Part shown: positions 1 through 11,898 of the stretch, in pieces
How positions within the stretch are numbered: position 1 is the stretch's first letter
Layout: the number at the start of each line of letters is the position of its first letter
NCBI GenBank assembly: GCA_030268105.1
Contig: BSDZ01000020.1
Location: 2,496,001-2,560,000 of the forward strand
Reading direction: 5' to 3'
Length of the DNA stretch: 64,000 nt
Source: Volvox africanus
Taxonomy: Eukaryota; Chlorophyta; Chlorophyceae; Chlamydomonadales; Volvocaceae
Notes under the pieces: model-generated
Databases searched by the model: none
Seen by the model: only the letters and a program-made list of their open reading frames with translations
What the model was told of the DNA's origin: nothing
Program-made: the position numbers and the translations under genes

Positions 1-359
1 TGCCCTGTATCCCCCAAGTCACGCCCAGAGCATGGAAATGTATTGTCACGACGCACTCACTTCGCTCAGTTGCAACCGGACAATATTGCCCAAACAAGCC
101 GCCGCCACCGCACCCGCCCGCCATCGCGTCCCAAACCCGTCCTGAGCTTATCTCAAATACACATCTCAACTACACAAGAGCGCGATGCTCTAATTTGAGC
201 AAAAGCATGTTAGTGCAGCATTTCGTCGTGACAGTATCTCTCCCTTCCGCCGCCACAATTTTACTGCAACCACACCGCCGCCACCGCCGCTGCCACCGCC
301 GCTGCCTTGACCGCTGCCGCTGCCGCTGCACGGTTTCCGCAATCTCTCGGTAGGCACCA
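1..359. other. 3' flank of the NPC1-like gene
   Basis: This stretch lies downstream of the NPC1-like stop codon at 360-362 and probably includes its 3' UTR. I see no convincing coding sequence. GCC/CCG trinucleotide runs at about 265-330 account for the short open frames. Neither the TGTAA signal used by many green algae nor AATAAA is visible on the minus strand in these 359 bases, so the polyadenylation site may lie outside the window. Confidence 0.5.
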
Positions 360-709
360 TCACAGCGACGATGGCGCCACTGCCGCCTCCTGCCACGCCG
401 GCGGTCCCACCAGCGCCAACAGCACCGGCAGCAGCACCAGGCCGTGCGCTGCCCCGAGCACCACCAGCGCCAGGTACAGCCGGAAGTAGTACACCTCAAA
501 TATCTGCGTGTGTGCAAACGCGAGCACCGCCACCCCCACCAGCTTGGTCAGCGTCACGCCGCTTAGCACGGAGGAACCCACGCTCACGAGCGCGGCGCGG
601 GAGCGTGAGACCCGGGAGGAGGCCGCCGCCGCCGCCGCCGCCGCCACGGATTGGGCAGCTGTCTCGGCAGCAGTGGGGGCGGTGATATCCTGTGCTGTTG
701 TTGCTGTTG

Positions 710-741
<32 letters not shown>

Positions 742-1172
742 GGCGGTGCGACCATGTAGGCATGCATGATGTGAGCGCAGAACTCCACGGCGATTCCCAA
801 AGCCATTGCCAGGTTTACCAGCGACACGGCGTTGACCTGCGCAGAGGCGGGAGAAAGGGGTTCGATATATATCCTTCTTGGATAAAGTGGCGGCCACGAA
901 ACGGACACACATACACACTGACTTCCACACATACACACACGGACACGTACCTGTATTCCCGCCATCAGCATTGCGCCCCCCAGGTGCACCAACAGGCTCG
1001 CCAGCACCCCCGCCAGCAACACCGAACTCCAAAGGCTGCCAGTCAGAGACCACGCGACGCAGACTACGGCTAGCAGCGGCAGCCCAACCATCGCCGCCGT
1101 GTCGTACAGTACGGAAAGGTATTGTTCGAAGAACACGTGAAACAGAGAGTATGCGTACACATCCAGCTTCAG
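360..1172 (-). other. NPC1: NPC1 exons 26-27: C-terminal Patched-like membrane bundle
   Basis: Exon 26 (951-1172) contains LFHVFFEQYLSVLYD and the following helices. Exon 27 (360-836) contains VNAVSLVNLAMALGIAVEFC and GSSVLSGVTLTKL, both strongly NPC1-specific, then the last helices and the TGA stop. A low-complexity insert of Pro, Thr and Ala runs (near 600-745), encoded by GTG, GTT and GCC trinucleotide repeats, lies between two helices where animal NPC1 has only a short loop. It is in frame, so it is probably translated. Confidence 0.85.
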
Positions 1173-2890
1173 CTCACGAGATGCTCGGGCTGCAAATGCA
1201 CGAGACTGGGTTGGGGGGGGTGGAGGAGGGGGGAGGAAAGGGGAGTGTTCCAGTTGGTTAAAAAAAGTCGCTGCAATCTGCATTGGCAGAGTGGGGGCGG
1301 AGAGGGGATGGAGGCCGCCGCTCCAGGGAGGGGACGGGAAGAGCCGCCTGTCCTGATTAGGAACGTTGGCTTTGGCAGCAGCAACCCCTGGAGCGAGAGG
1401 GCCCCATCCCAACGCCCCTAACCCTTCGCACCTCAATCGACTGATTGGCTCCCGCGTAACCCCCCCTCTTTATACTTGCCACTCATGTGGCCGCCTCCTC
1501 TGCCCCGTTTTCCCCCTTCTCTTCTTCCCCATTCCCCATCCTTCTGCTCGTACCTGTCTCAGCGCCTCGATGAAGTCCGCCTGCTGGTTGAGCGGCCGGT
1601 AGTAGGTCCGGAAGCTGGAGGCAACCACCCTGCCACCCCCGGCCCCATACCCATTTCCCCCACCACCGTTCTCCGCCGCAATAGTCACAGCCGCCTCCGA
1701 CCTTGTAATGCCTCCCCCCTCTTCCCCCTCCTCCCCCTCTTTCCCCTCCCTGGATTCCGACAGCAAACCCGCCACACTCGTGGGGTCCTCCTTTTGAGCA
1801 CGCTGCAGCGCATCGCTGTATGCTCCGAGACCACCCTTGGCGCACTGCTCCGAAGGCTTCGCGCCAAGAAACCAGGGCAGGTAGCTTTGAAACTGAGACA
1901 CGGAGGGCCGGCCTCCTGAGCGAGGTGGACATTCGGGAAAGGGTGTGTGGCACGCGTGTGTGTGTATGTATGTAGTTTGTGTTTGCATGTCGTACGACCC
2001 AGCCGTCGGAAGGGGACGCCCCTTGAAGCAATGATAGCAATGGCAGGATGTGGGGAGAAGAGGGGAAGATGGGTTTGGAAGGCTCGACGCGGTTTTGCCG
2101 TACACGCATGGTTTGACTAAGATCTGTTTTGTGACGGTTGTAGGCAAAGCCGCTGCCGCGACGGCGGGGTATCGTACACGCGTGCGTGTATGTGTGTATG
2201 TGTGTATGTGTGCTTTTTACGGCGACCGGTATACGGAGCGCGTCTGCCCCGTGTGCAGCGCCAGCCGCCAGGGCGTCACGCCCTCGTCACGTACCCTCAA
2301 ATGCCGCCTGGACACACGTGCTACAGCCGCTGCATTCGGATGTGTTGGACGAGCAGGGCACCTGGTCGGGTGGCGGGCAGTAGCGTGGCGGCCCACCCCT
2401 GGAGGGGTCAGTCAGCGACCTGCGGGGCGCACCGGTAACCCCCCACAACAACACAAGTACTTCAATGAAACAGCAGCAGCTGTAGCAGTAGCAGTAGCAG
2501 TGGGCAGTGGCAGTACGCATAGCACCGTAACAAACAACCCCTCCCCTTCATCCCACCCACCCCCTCACCCCTCCCCTCTCGCCCCCTCTAAGCCCCACAC
2601 TCACTTCCACCCCCCTCACCTGCAGCACACCGGCAGGTCTGGTGACAGCCAGCTCATGAAGTCGTCCAGCCATGAGGCGGCGGCGGCGGCGATGAAGGAG
2701 CGACCTGGTTCCCGAGCGGCGGCCGAAACCTGGCGGGGGCGGGGGCCCACGAGTGGGCGGCGGGGATAAGGCCCCAGAGAGAGAGAGAGAGGGAGGGAAG
2801 GTGAGGGTGGGGGAAAGATCATACCACACGAACCCAGCACCGCGAGTGCGTTCATACATTTTTTAAAATCAATCGGGGGGAGGGAAGCTG

Positions 2891-2932
<42 letters not shown>

Positions 2933-5508
2933 GGGCAAAGGGAGAGACGAAGCCTGGGGGGGGAAATGGCGAATGGGGGGTGGGGGGGAAGGGGGGAAGG
3001 GGGGAAGGGGGGAAGGGGGGAAGGGGGGAAGGGGGGAAGGGGGGAAGGGGGGAAGGGGGGAAGGGGGGAAGGGGGGAAAAGGTGCCGGAAGAGACAACCT
3101 AGCCCCCCAAGCAGCCATCGGCTGATGCTATAACTGCGCATGGTTACCCTCCCTCATCTGCTCAAGCCCCCACCCGCCGCATCCCCCTCCCCTCCCTACC
3201 CCCCCCCCCAACCCTCCAACCCCCCCTCCCCTCCCCCAATCCCCCAAACTCCCAACCCCCCCACACACGAAGCCCGCTCACGGACGCACTCACCCGATTA
3301 AGGAGTGAATCCTGGTCGCAACCCGACACAGCACACACTCGCTCCACTTGGCGGGCGGCTGGATCTAAATCCATATCTCGTACGACAAGCAGAAGTGGTG
3401 GGCCTACTCGAAGGTAGCGCATGATGTCGCTGGAACGTAGCGGAACGCAGTGTGGGGGCAGTTTTGCCGACGTTCGTTAGATGAAATGTATGTTTTAAGA
3501 AAACTGCAGCATGGCTTCAGGTAAGGACTATCGAAGGAACCACGGAACATCTTGTCGTACGGCAAAAGGTAAGAGTCACAAACACAAAGCGAAGTAGAAT
3601 ACCTTTCTAGGTTCATTGACATAAACTTTACGCGGACGCCACCAGCCAGTCGTACCTGAAGTACGGCTGTAGGTAGGAATCCCGCGGCAGTGCCACCGAT
3701 TGGTCAAGTCCCACCTGTACGTGTGTGTTTTTGCGTTTTGCGTGTGGTGGGATTGGGTGGGATTGGGTAGGATGGGATGGGGTGGGCTCAAAAGTCTTTG
3801 TTTGACTGCTTTTCCTTACATCCTCCAGTCTCCCGCACCCCACCTGTAGTGACGGCAGCGCCCACAGGCACACCGTCAGGGAGGCCCCGAACGCCAGCAG
3901 CACAGCCGCCTGGGCGAATGGCCGCGAGAGCAGCGGGGCGTGAACTCGCTCAAAGTACGACTGTGTGTGGGGGAGAGGGGCGGGAAGGGAGGCGAGTGGG
4001 CGGGAGGGGGCGGTGGTGAAGCAGAACGCAATGGAAGCCACATGCAAGAGCCGTACAGCGACACCACGGTGGGGAACGGACGTCACCCCCACCATCACCC
4101 ACCTAAACACACACACGTGCTGACCCTCGCAAGTTGTCTTTTACCTGCAGAATGCGCTGCAATGACCAGTACGAATGCTCGTCCACTCCGCCCTCGTTGC
4201 TCAGGGCATTGTACGGCAGCTCGTCGTCCTTGCCGTGCTCCATAGCGGCACCAATGGGGGGTGTGTACGGACTACCGCTGCGATAACCGCCGAGTAACGG
4301 GATAACAACGGTTCATTGTTGGACGTTGACGAGAAACCGTGAAGCTTTCAAAACTTAAGTTTTTCGTGCGTCAAACCCCTGAATCCCCCCCCCAAGTCCC
4401 GGGGCGGGTGTGTATTTGTGGGGAGGGAGGGGGGTAGGGAGGAGGGGAAAGGCTCATGGCGCACCTCTCAGTCCCCGCCCCAGCGGCCCTCTCCTCGGCA
4501 AAGCGCTGCCCCGGAGCCGCCTCCTCTGCTGCCAATTGAAAACAAGGTGCACAGTCCAACCGCCGTGATTGCAAACGCCGTACATCCAACACCAGCATCG
4601 CCGCAAACACCGTCACCTGCAACAACATTAACAGTACGAATATACATGTACGGCAATTCAGCGTATGGTATGACATCCGGCTGAGTCGTAAACCGCGCAG
4701 ATTCTTGCAGATAGCTGCAGTCCGTGCGCACCTCCCAAACCCTAAAACCCTAAACCCTAAAAATAGCAAAACCTTACGATCCCCTAAAACCCTAAATTAA
4801 CACGCACAACATCATTGCTACCAGAGCTGTGTACGGACCTGCAGTACGAAGTCTAGGGCCACCGCCGCCGCTGCTGCCAGGGAGAAGTTCCGTACTGCCG
4901 GCATGGACGTGAGGAGGCCGCCAAATGCGAAGGCGGCTACCTCGCAGGTTGCTGCCAACGTGATGGAGGGTCCGGCCGCCGCCAGGGCCAGGGCGAGGCG
5001 CTCCTGGGGAGCCAGGGCGTGGTCCTGAGGGGAAGGGGGGGAGAAGGAGGGGGGTTAAGCTTTTAGGAGGGGAAGACAGCGGTGGGGGGGAACAGATTCT
5101 GGGGTTTGACGCGCTGTGAAGGCGGATGAGGTGGCTGGGTTTCGGAGCGGGCAATTTGTAGCCCCTGGGCATCCCATGAGGGATGGAGATGGGGTGAGAT
5201 ATGGGCGGGATATTGACTGTCTGAAAATTAAGATGCAGCATAAATAGAAATTAAGATTACAAACAAACAAGTAAATAAATAAACAAAAAACAGAGAAATG
5301 ACAGATAAAAATTTTAATAGAGAAGTGAATGCATACATGTCCTGATAAAATCATTTTAGTCAACCTGAAGAAAGTAAGAATGGATGAGAATGCATGCACA
5401 GACACACACATCAAGTACTTTAAGAAAGAATACAAACCATAACATCATAAATACGACACATACACACAGACCCACATACATGCAGGATCTCCAACTCCAA
5501 TACACATA

Positions 5509-5539
<31 letters not shown>

Positions 5540-8500
5540 CTGCTTCGCCATAGCCGCCGCCAGTACGAACATGTTATCCACCCCCACCGCCAACACCAAG
5601 AAGGGAATGACCTCCATGATGATCAACGTGCACCACAGCCCCAGGGCACTGACGAGGCCCAGCGCGCCTGACGGGGGGGAGAGGGAGGGGGGGTCACACA
5701 TACACGTGTGTGTATGCGTGTGTACGTCATGTGCATGCGTATGGATTTTGAGGAGGGGAAGACCGCGTATGCGTTGTGAAATGAAATCAGATCAAATCAA
5801 GAACCAAAAAGACCTATTTTGCCGTGCACCTGAACCTGAAGAGATGCTAATGAGGGGAGGTTGAGAGCACAGATAATGGATGGTGCGTATCTCGCCGCCT
5901 CCACCCATCCCCGGCGCCGAAACCATACCCGCATACCCGGGCCGTGTGGCACTCCCAAGCCCCCCTCCGGTCCCCCCTAACCCCCACGCTCCGAAACTAA
6001 TAAGGCCCACCTGCGACACTTGCTGCCACAATCGCCACACCCGCCAGTCCAATGGAGGCTCGGCTGGTGAGCGCTGCCCTCCGAAGAAGACAAACCGCCG
6101 CGACCAGCCCCCGACCCCGTGTCACCCGCCACACAGCCAGAGGAGCCGGAAAGGACCCCAGCGCCACAGCGATGTACAACAACATGATGCCGTACGATGC
6201 GGCGACTGTGCCCGCGTCGGCACGGCTCTCACGAGACAGCTCGTCTTGAACGGACCTGTAAATAAATAAGTACAGCCGTACATTACTAAAATTATACGAT
6301 TAGCAGCACTTTTTTGTCATTGCGATGTGTTTCTTAAAACCTAACTTGCTTCCCATATCCTTTCCATTACCCTGCTCTTTTGCGAAACACACACACACAC
6401 ACACACACACAAACAGAGACAGACAGACGTTCCTGGATTACTTCCAGAAAGTTCTTTCGTTGAGATTGACTTCACTTTAAATGATGACTCTCTTTCCCCT
6501 CAGCTCAGTTGCTATATATGTGCATACACACGGACACACACGCATCCTGATGCGTCCCTCACCGTTCCGTTGAGAACGACAAACTCATGTTGGCGGCCTC
6601 AGCTAGGGGCCCTAGGCGGGCGGTGGCAAGGTGTACGAAGGCCCGCTCCCAGGCCAGCGCGGCGGCGCGGAGGGAGGGAGAGGAGGAGACGGGGAAGGTG
6701 GTCACGAAGGCTGTGGCACCTGCAGAGTAGCTCCTGAAGGGAAGGGGAGGGGAGGGAGACGAACATCGAGGGAGGGGAGGGGAGGGGAGGGGAGGGGAGG
6801 GAGACGATCATCGAGGGGAGGGGAGGGGAGGGGAGGGAGACGATCATCGAGGGGAGGGGAGGGGAGGGGAGGGAGACGATCATCGAGGGGAGGGGAGGGG
6901 AGGGGAGGGAGACGATCATCGAGGGGAGGGGAGGGGAGGGAGACGATCATCGAGGGGAGGGGAGGGGAGGGGAGGGAGACGAACATCGAGGGGAGGGGAG
7001 GGGAGAAGGGACCCGCGAAGAAAGTGTCAAAGGATCTCTGGGCTTCAAAATAAGGCCTCAAACCATTGGGCCCGGGCGGAGCGGGTTGGGTGAGATAACC
7101 GAGGTGCAGATAACGAGAAACGGAATGAGAGTTAGTTTGTCGGTTTCTCAGTTTGAGCGCCACTACGCCCAGACGAATTTCGTTGGTGTTGATGGTAGTT
7201 CTGTGTTTTCTCCCTACCGCTTTCCCCTCTCCCGAACCCCTCTCTTCCCCTCGGGATGTTTCATGCCCGGGGTCCGTTGTCTGTTATAACCTCCAACCCC
7301 AACCCCCATCCAGAGTACTCTCTCATACACACACACACATTCTCCCAGAAAGATTCCTGTACCTGAATTCCTGCCCAACAGGAAACCCCCCCAGCACGAC
7401 ATGTGGGTCCATTGGGGCATTGAAGGCGGAGCGGCACTCGGTGTACCTGCCAAAGGGGAAGGGCGAGAGGAGATGGAGGGGAAGCGCGTGTTAGTTAGAA
7501 GACAGTTATGCAGTTAGACAGTTATAAACATTGACAGATAACATAAGGCCAACACGGTTGGGTGGGTGGATGAGTAATGATCGGGGCGGAGGAAAGCCTC
7601 CCTGGCTGGATGGAACTTCGACTTTGCCTTACCCCCCCCCTCTCCCTCCCCCCTCTCCCTTCCCCCTCTCCTTCCCTCCACCAGTCCTCGCCCTGCCGTA
7701 CCAGTGATTAAAGCAGTACTCCGGCGTCATGCGGCCGAAGGATCCTGACGGCTTAGTCTGCTCCGATTCGTACAGTGTACGATTGAGCCGCCAGTACTGC
7801 AGTACGCTCTGGGTAGCGCAGGCATCTCCGAAGGGCTTGTAGCAGATGTCGGTCAGACGGACCGTCTGGCTGGGGTAGCCAGGGAGCTCCAGGGGTGCTG
7901 CATGGCGCGTGTGTGAGAGAGGAAAAGGGGGCAGGAGGAAAGGCCTGATCACAATAGCCAGTAACGGTAAACAAGGGCTCCAGGGGGTCCCTGTCCCTTC
8001 ACCTCTGTTGTTGGCTCCGTACACATCATCCTTACATATTCCCCCACCCCCTCAAACCTCCGACCTCCAAATCCCTCCTCCCCCTCCCCCTCCCCCTTCC
8101 CCACCCCCTTCCTCTGTCCTCTGCCACCTACTTGAGTTGCGCGGTTCCCATGGGAACACTGCTGCCCCACCCCTTGCTCGTTCTTCTGTGCCGTACTTTT
8201 CTTCCCTTTTACAAATTCTTCCTTCTGATTTTTTCCCATTTTGTGCTTCGCTTTCTTCTTTTTTACTTTTCCTCTTCACTTCAGCTGCACTGTTCCCTGG
8301 GGTGCATCATTTCTTCCTGCCACAACCTCGTGTAGCTTTGCTCAACCTTGCATGTCGGCTACTAACGCGCGTTCTTGCTGACTGCATGTGCACATCTTTG
8401 CGTTTTGCTTCGGTTCGGCCGCCGCCGCCAAAGGTGAGTTCGCGTGGGTCCGCGCTTCGTTTGGTTGGTTTGCGCGCGCGGTCGTCGTGCTAGCCCGGGT

Positions 8501-11500
8501 CGGGTTGGTGGGTCGGTCGGGTCAAGGCGCGTTAGTTTCATGCTTTACCGGGGGGCCGGGAGGAGCACGCGCATGATAGCGACCAGCGGTCAGCTCAGTT
8601 TTCCTTCTTTTTTTCCGCGGTTTTCTTTCGTCGCCAGCAGCGAGGCCGATAGTATACTTTATGACGGTTTCGATTGAGTTTTCCCTGCTTTTAATCGCGG
8701 CCTTGGCGGCAACCTGGTTTACATTCTTTTGGGTCTAAAAAAAAGCAGCCTTGGACGAGGACAACAGGCAGTCATCCTTGACGGTTAGTCCTGGCTTCGT
8801 CAGCAATCATTACCAGCGTTTTGATGTTCGTCTCCCTCCCCCTCCCCCTCATCCTCCCCCTCCCCCTCACCGTTCGCCTCCCCCTCTTCGTGGCCCCCCC
8901 CTTCATCGTCCCCCTCCCCCTCATCGTCCCCCTCCCCCTCATCGTCCCCCTCCCCCTCATCGTCCCCCTCCCCCTCATCGTCCCCCTCCCCCTCCCCCTC
9001 CTCGTCCCCCTCCCCCTCCTCGTCCCCCTCCCCCTCCTCCTCCCCCTCCTCCCCCTCCCCCTCCCTGTCCCCCCCCTCACCCTCGAGCTCATCCACCAGG
9101 TTTTGGATCTCAAAAAGCAGCCGGATGTTGGCGGGGTTCACGATAGGGACCTGGGGAGCTGCCCCTGCCCCTGCTGCCCCTCCTGCTGCCCCTCCTGCTG
9201 CCAGCTGTGGCGGTCGTGTGGCCAGTATCATTTGTTCCACTCGATAGAAGGGGCCGAACGAATCCTCGTAGGCAGCCTGGGGAAGGTGTATGCGGGTGGG
9301 GGATACGCGGGTGTGTGTGTGGAAGGGGGGAGGGGGAGAGGGGGGAGAGAGAAGGGGGAGAGAAGGTGGAGAGAAGGGGGGAGGGGGAGAAGGTAGAATG
9401 GGTGAGGTCGGGGCATCGGAAGGGGATAGTGTGACACGTGTCCGTGTGTGTGTTTCATGGAAATACACATGTGAGTGCAGAGACTCTGCTTACCCTCTCC
9501 CTGGCCGCCTGGCTGGAGGGGCCGACCCACAGCCCCTGCGGGTCGGTCTCCACTCGGAATCTGAGCAACCCCAAACAGCACAGAGCCACCAGCACCGTCC
9601 CGCCCACCACCACCCGCACGGGGTGACGACCAACACGCAAGCCCTGGACCAGCAGAACCAAGGAAACGGGGGAAAGGGAGACAGGAAGGGGGTATGGGAA
9701 AGCCGACAATTGGGGAAGGAAAAACGACAATCGCAGGTGAAGATCTCAGAGCTGTGCCGTACCAACCAAATCATGCATCTTACCTCTGAGGCTGAGAGCC
9801 TCTCGTCCTCTTTTCCTTCTTTCATCCCTCCCCAATCAACGTTGCTTTTACCTCTCCTCCCCGCTATCTTCGTTAGTGCATCCTCTTCCCCCCTCCTCTC
9901 CCCTCCTTCCCTCCCCCCTCTTTATGTCTCTGCCCCCTCCCTGCCCCCTCCTCCTCCCCCCTCTTTATGTCTCTGCCTCCGTCTCTCCCCCCTCCCTGCC
10001 CCCTCCCCTTTCCTCCCCCCTCCCCGCCTGAAACCCACCAATGCGAAATACCCTCCCTGAAGCAATCGTTCCATTAGCGGTGCGGCGCCAACTGCCCCGC
10101 CTCCGAATCCTCTCACACCAGCCCCTTCGCCACCTCCAGCTGCCTCCCCTGGAGCATCGGAGACCACACCAACACAATTAGATGCGGTGATCATTGTGAC
10201 GAGGGGCATAGGGAGGGCCTTATGGCGATATGAGGACAGGTCGATCTCCCCATATCGTCATAAGGCCCTTCGGAACAGGCATCGTGGGGGAGTTATCACG
10301 ACATATCTTGCTCGTGCAAATCCAGACGCGTCATGTCTTCACCTGGTCAATAACTAAACGAACTGAACAATCAATTCATAACAGATTAACAGATTAACTG
10401 ATTTAACTGATTCCGTTATTCAAACCCCCACGTTAAGGTTCTCGACTATTACCTATTGAATATACCTGCTAGCTGCGGTTATAATGTACGAATTTCAAGT
10501 AATATCGAGCGGTGCCGTACCCACCCGTCAGAAGAGGCGCCAGGAGGGCCGCCGCCTCTTCGGCACCGCTGCTGCCGTTATTATTGTGTACGACTTTGCG
10601 CACGGCATCACCTTCCTCGCGGCCTTCCGATGCCGTCCCAGTGACGATGCCGTCGCCGAGAGGTGGCCGCAGCCACGCGCCGCGGGCGCTGAGGGCGCCG
10701 TCAACGCCACCTGTCGTGAACATCACCAGTACGGCACCTGCAAAGATGCCGTACAGCCAGGACAGTGCGAAGACCCAGCAGGACAGGGCCCCCACCTTGC
10801 ATGTGGATGCCGCAGGGCCGGGAGGCTCCGGGTCGGGCTGCGAAGGATTGGGAATGCAGAGCGGCGGGGGAAAGGGGGTAGGTGTATGTGTGTATGAGTG
10901 CGCGTGTATGTTTCTACAGCAGCAGAGGTCCACCTTCCCGGGCGGCTCAGGGTGGCCATTCCCCCCTCCCCCTTTCCTTTCCCTCCCCACCACCTGCTTC
11001 AAAGCGTCCTTTCCTCCCAGCGGTTTTACGTGGACTATCGATTGCCCCTCCCTCCCATTACATACACAGACACACAGACACACAGACACGCGTACACATA
11101 CACACATACACCCAACCCATCCCCCCTCCCCACCTGTGCGCACCCCTGCGCCGCCGGGCAGTCAGAACAGGAGCACCGTAACCCGTTATCTCCGCACGAA
11201 ATCACCTTCTCCCGCATAGGGACCAACCCGGGGAGAGTACAGTTCTCTGGCCTGGCCGCGTGTGTGTATATGTAAATGTGCATGTGTAGGAGGGGTAGGA
11301 GTGGGGAGGGATGGGGGTGGTTGAGGGGTTGCAACAGCGATCATAATGATAAAAACTGAAACTGCAAAACGCTTAACGATAACGATAAAGGGTTTAAGGT
11401 GCAAGGGTAGGGGGGGCAGTCAACTGGCAATCGCGCAGCAGAAAATGTCTTGCCGTACACCATGGATGCGGTACTGCCTGGCTGTAGAGCCGTAGGAGCT

Positions 11501-11856
11501 CGGACGGCCCCCGACGGCGCGGCGCCGCCCAACCCACCTGAAATTGATCTGAATGGGGGATCCGAGTGGCGGCATCCGCTTGTCCTTACATGTCCCCAGA
11601 AACTCCAACCACTCCTGCCCGTTGCGGGCGCCGCCGCCAATGAAGCTCATGGCGGGTACATTGGCGGCCCCAAACTTCACATCCTGTGTATACAAGCGTT
11701 ACAAAGGGGGGGCCCGTCCTGTGGCACACCCCACCAGCGGCCTAGTCTACCAGCTAGTCTGGTTGGAGCCGCGCTGCTTCCTCCCCCCTTTCTCAAGAGA
11801 CTCCCTCATCCATGCACCCCCACCCATCCAATCCACTCCAACAGGTATGTGTGCGC

Positions 11857-11898
<42 letters not shown>

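Larger units (their letters stand above)
4465..6255 (-). other. NPC1: NPC1 exons 15-18: sterol-sensing domain
   Basis: Exons 15 (6011-6255), 16 (5540-5667), 17 (4839-5024) and 18 (4465-4616) encode the five-helix sterol-sensing domain. Exon 15 begins SVQDELSRES and continues into a helix SYGIMLLYIAVALG. Exon 16 carries the family hallmark EVIPFLVLAVGVDNMFVL. Exon 17 holds the SITLAATCEVAAFAFGGL helix and exon 18 ends in the Arg-rich cytosolic strand. The GT donor of intron 16 lies at the edge of a (GT)n microsatellite (5514-5539). Intron 17 (4617-4838) contains the telomere-like tract. Confidence 0.85.

Noticed and set aside
2852..3141. Proline/serine-rich proteins encoded by the CCCCTTCC tract
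   Set aside because: Open frames in all phases of a simple repeat inside an intron.
6726..7013. Regularly spaced direct repeats resembling a CRISPR array
   Set aside because: Units are simple purine repeats with the same spacer sequence each time, inside a eukaryotic intron, with no cas genes.
8800..9080. Long acidic Gly-Glu-Asp repeat frame continuous with NPC1 exon 10
   Set aside because: A GTGAGG donor at 9080 gives the phase needed by exon 11, and the repeat has no counterpart in the family. I treat it as intronic minisatellite.
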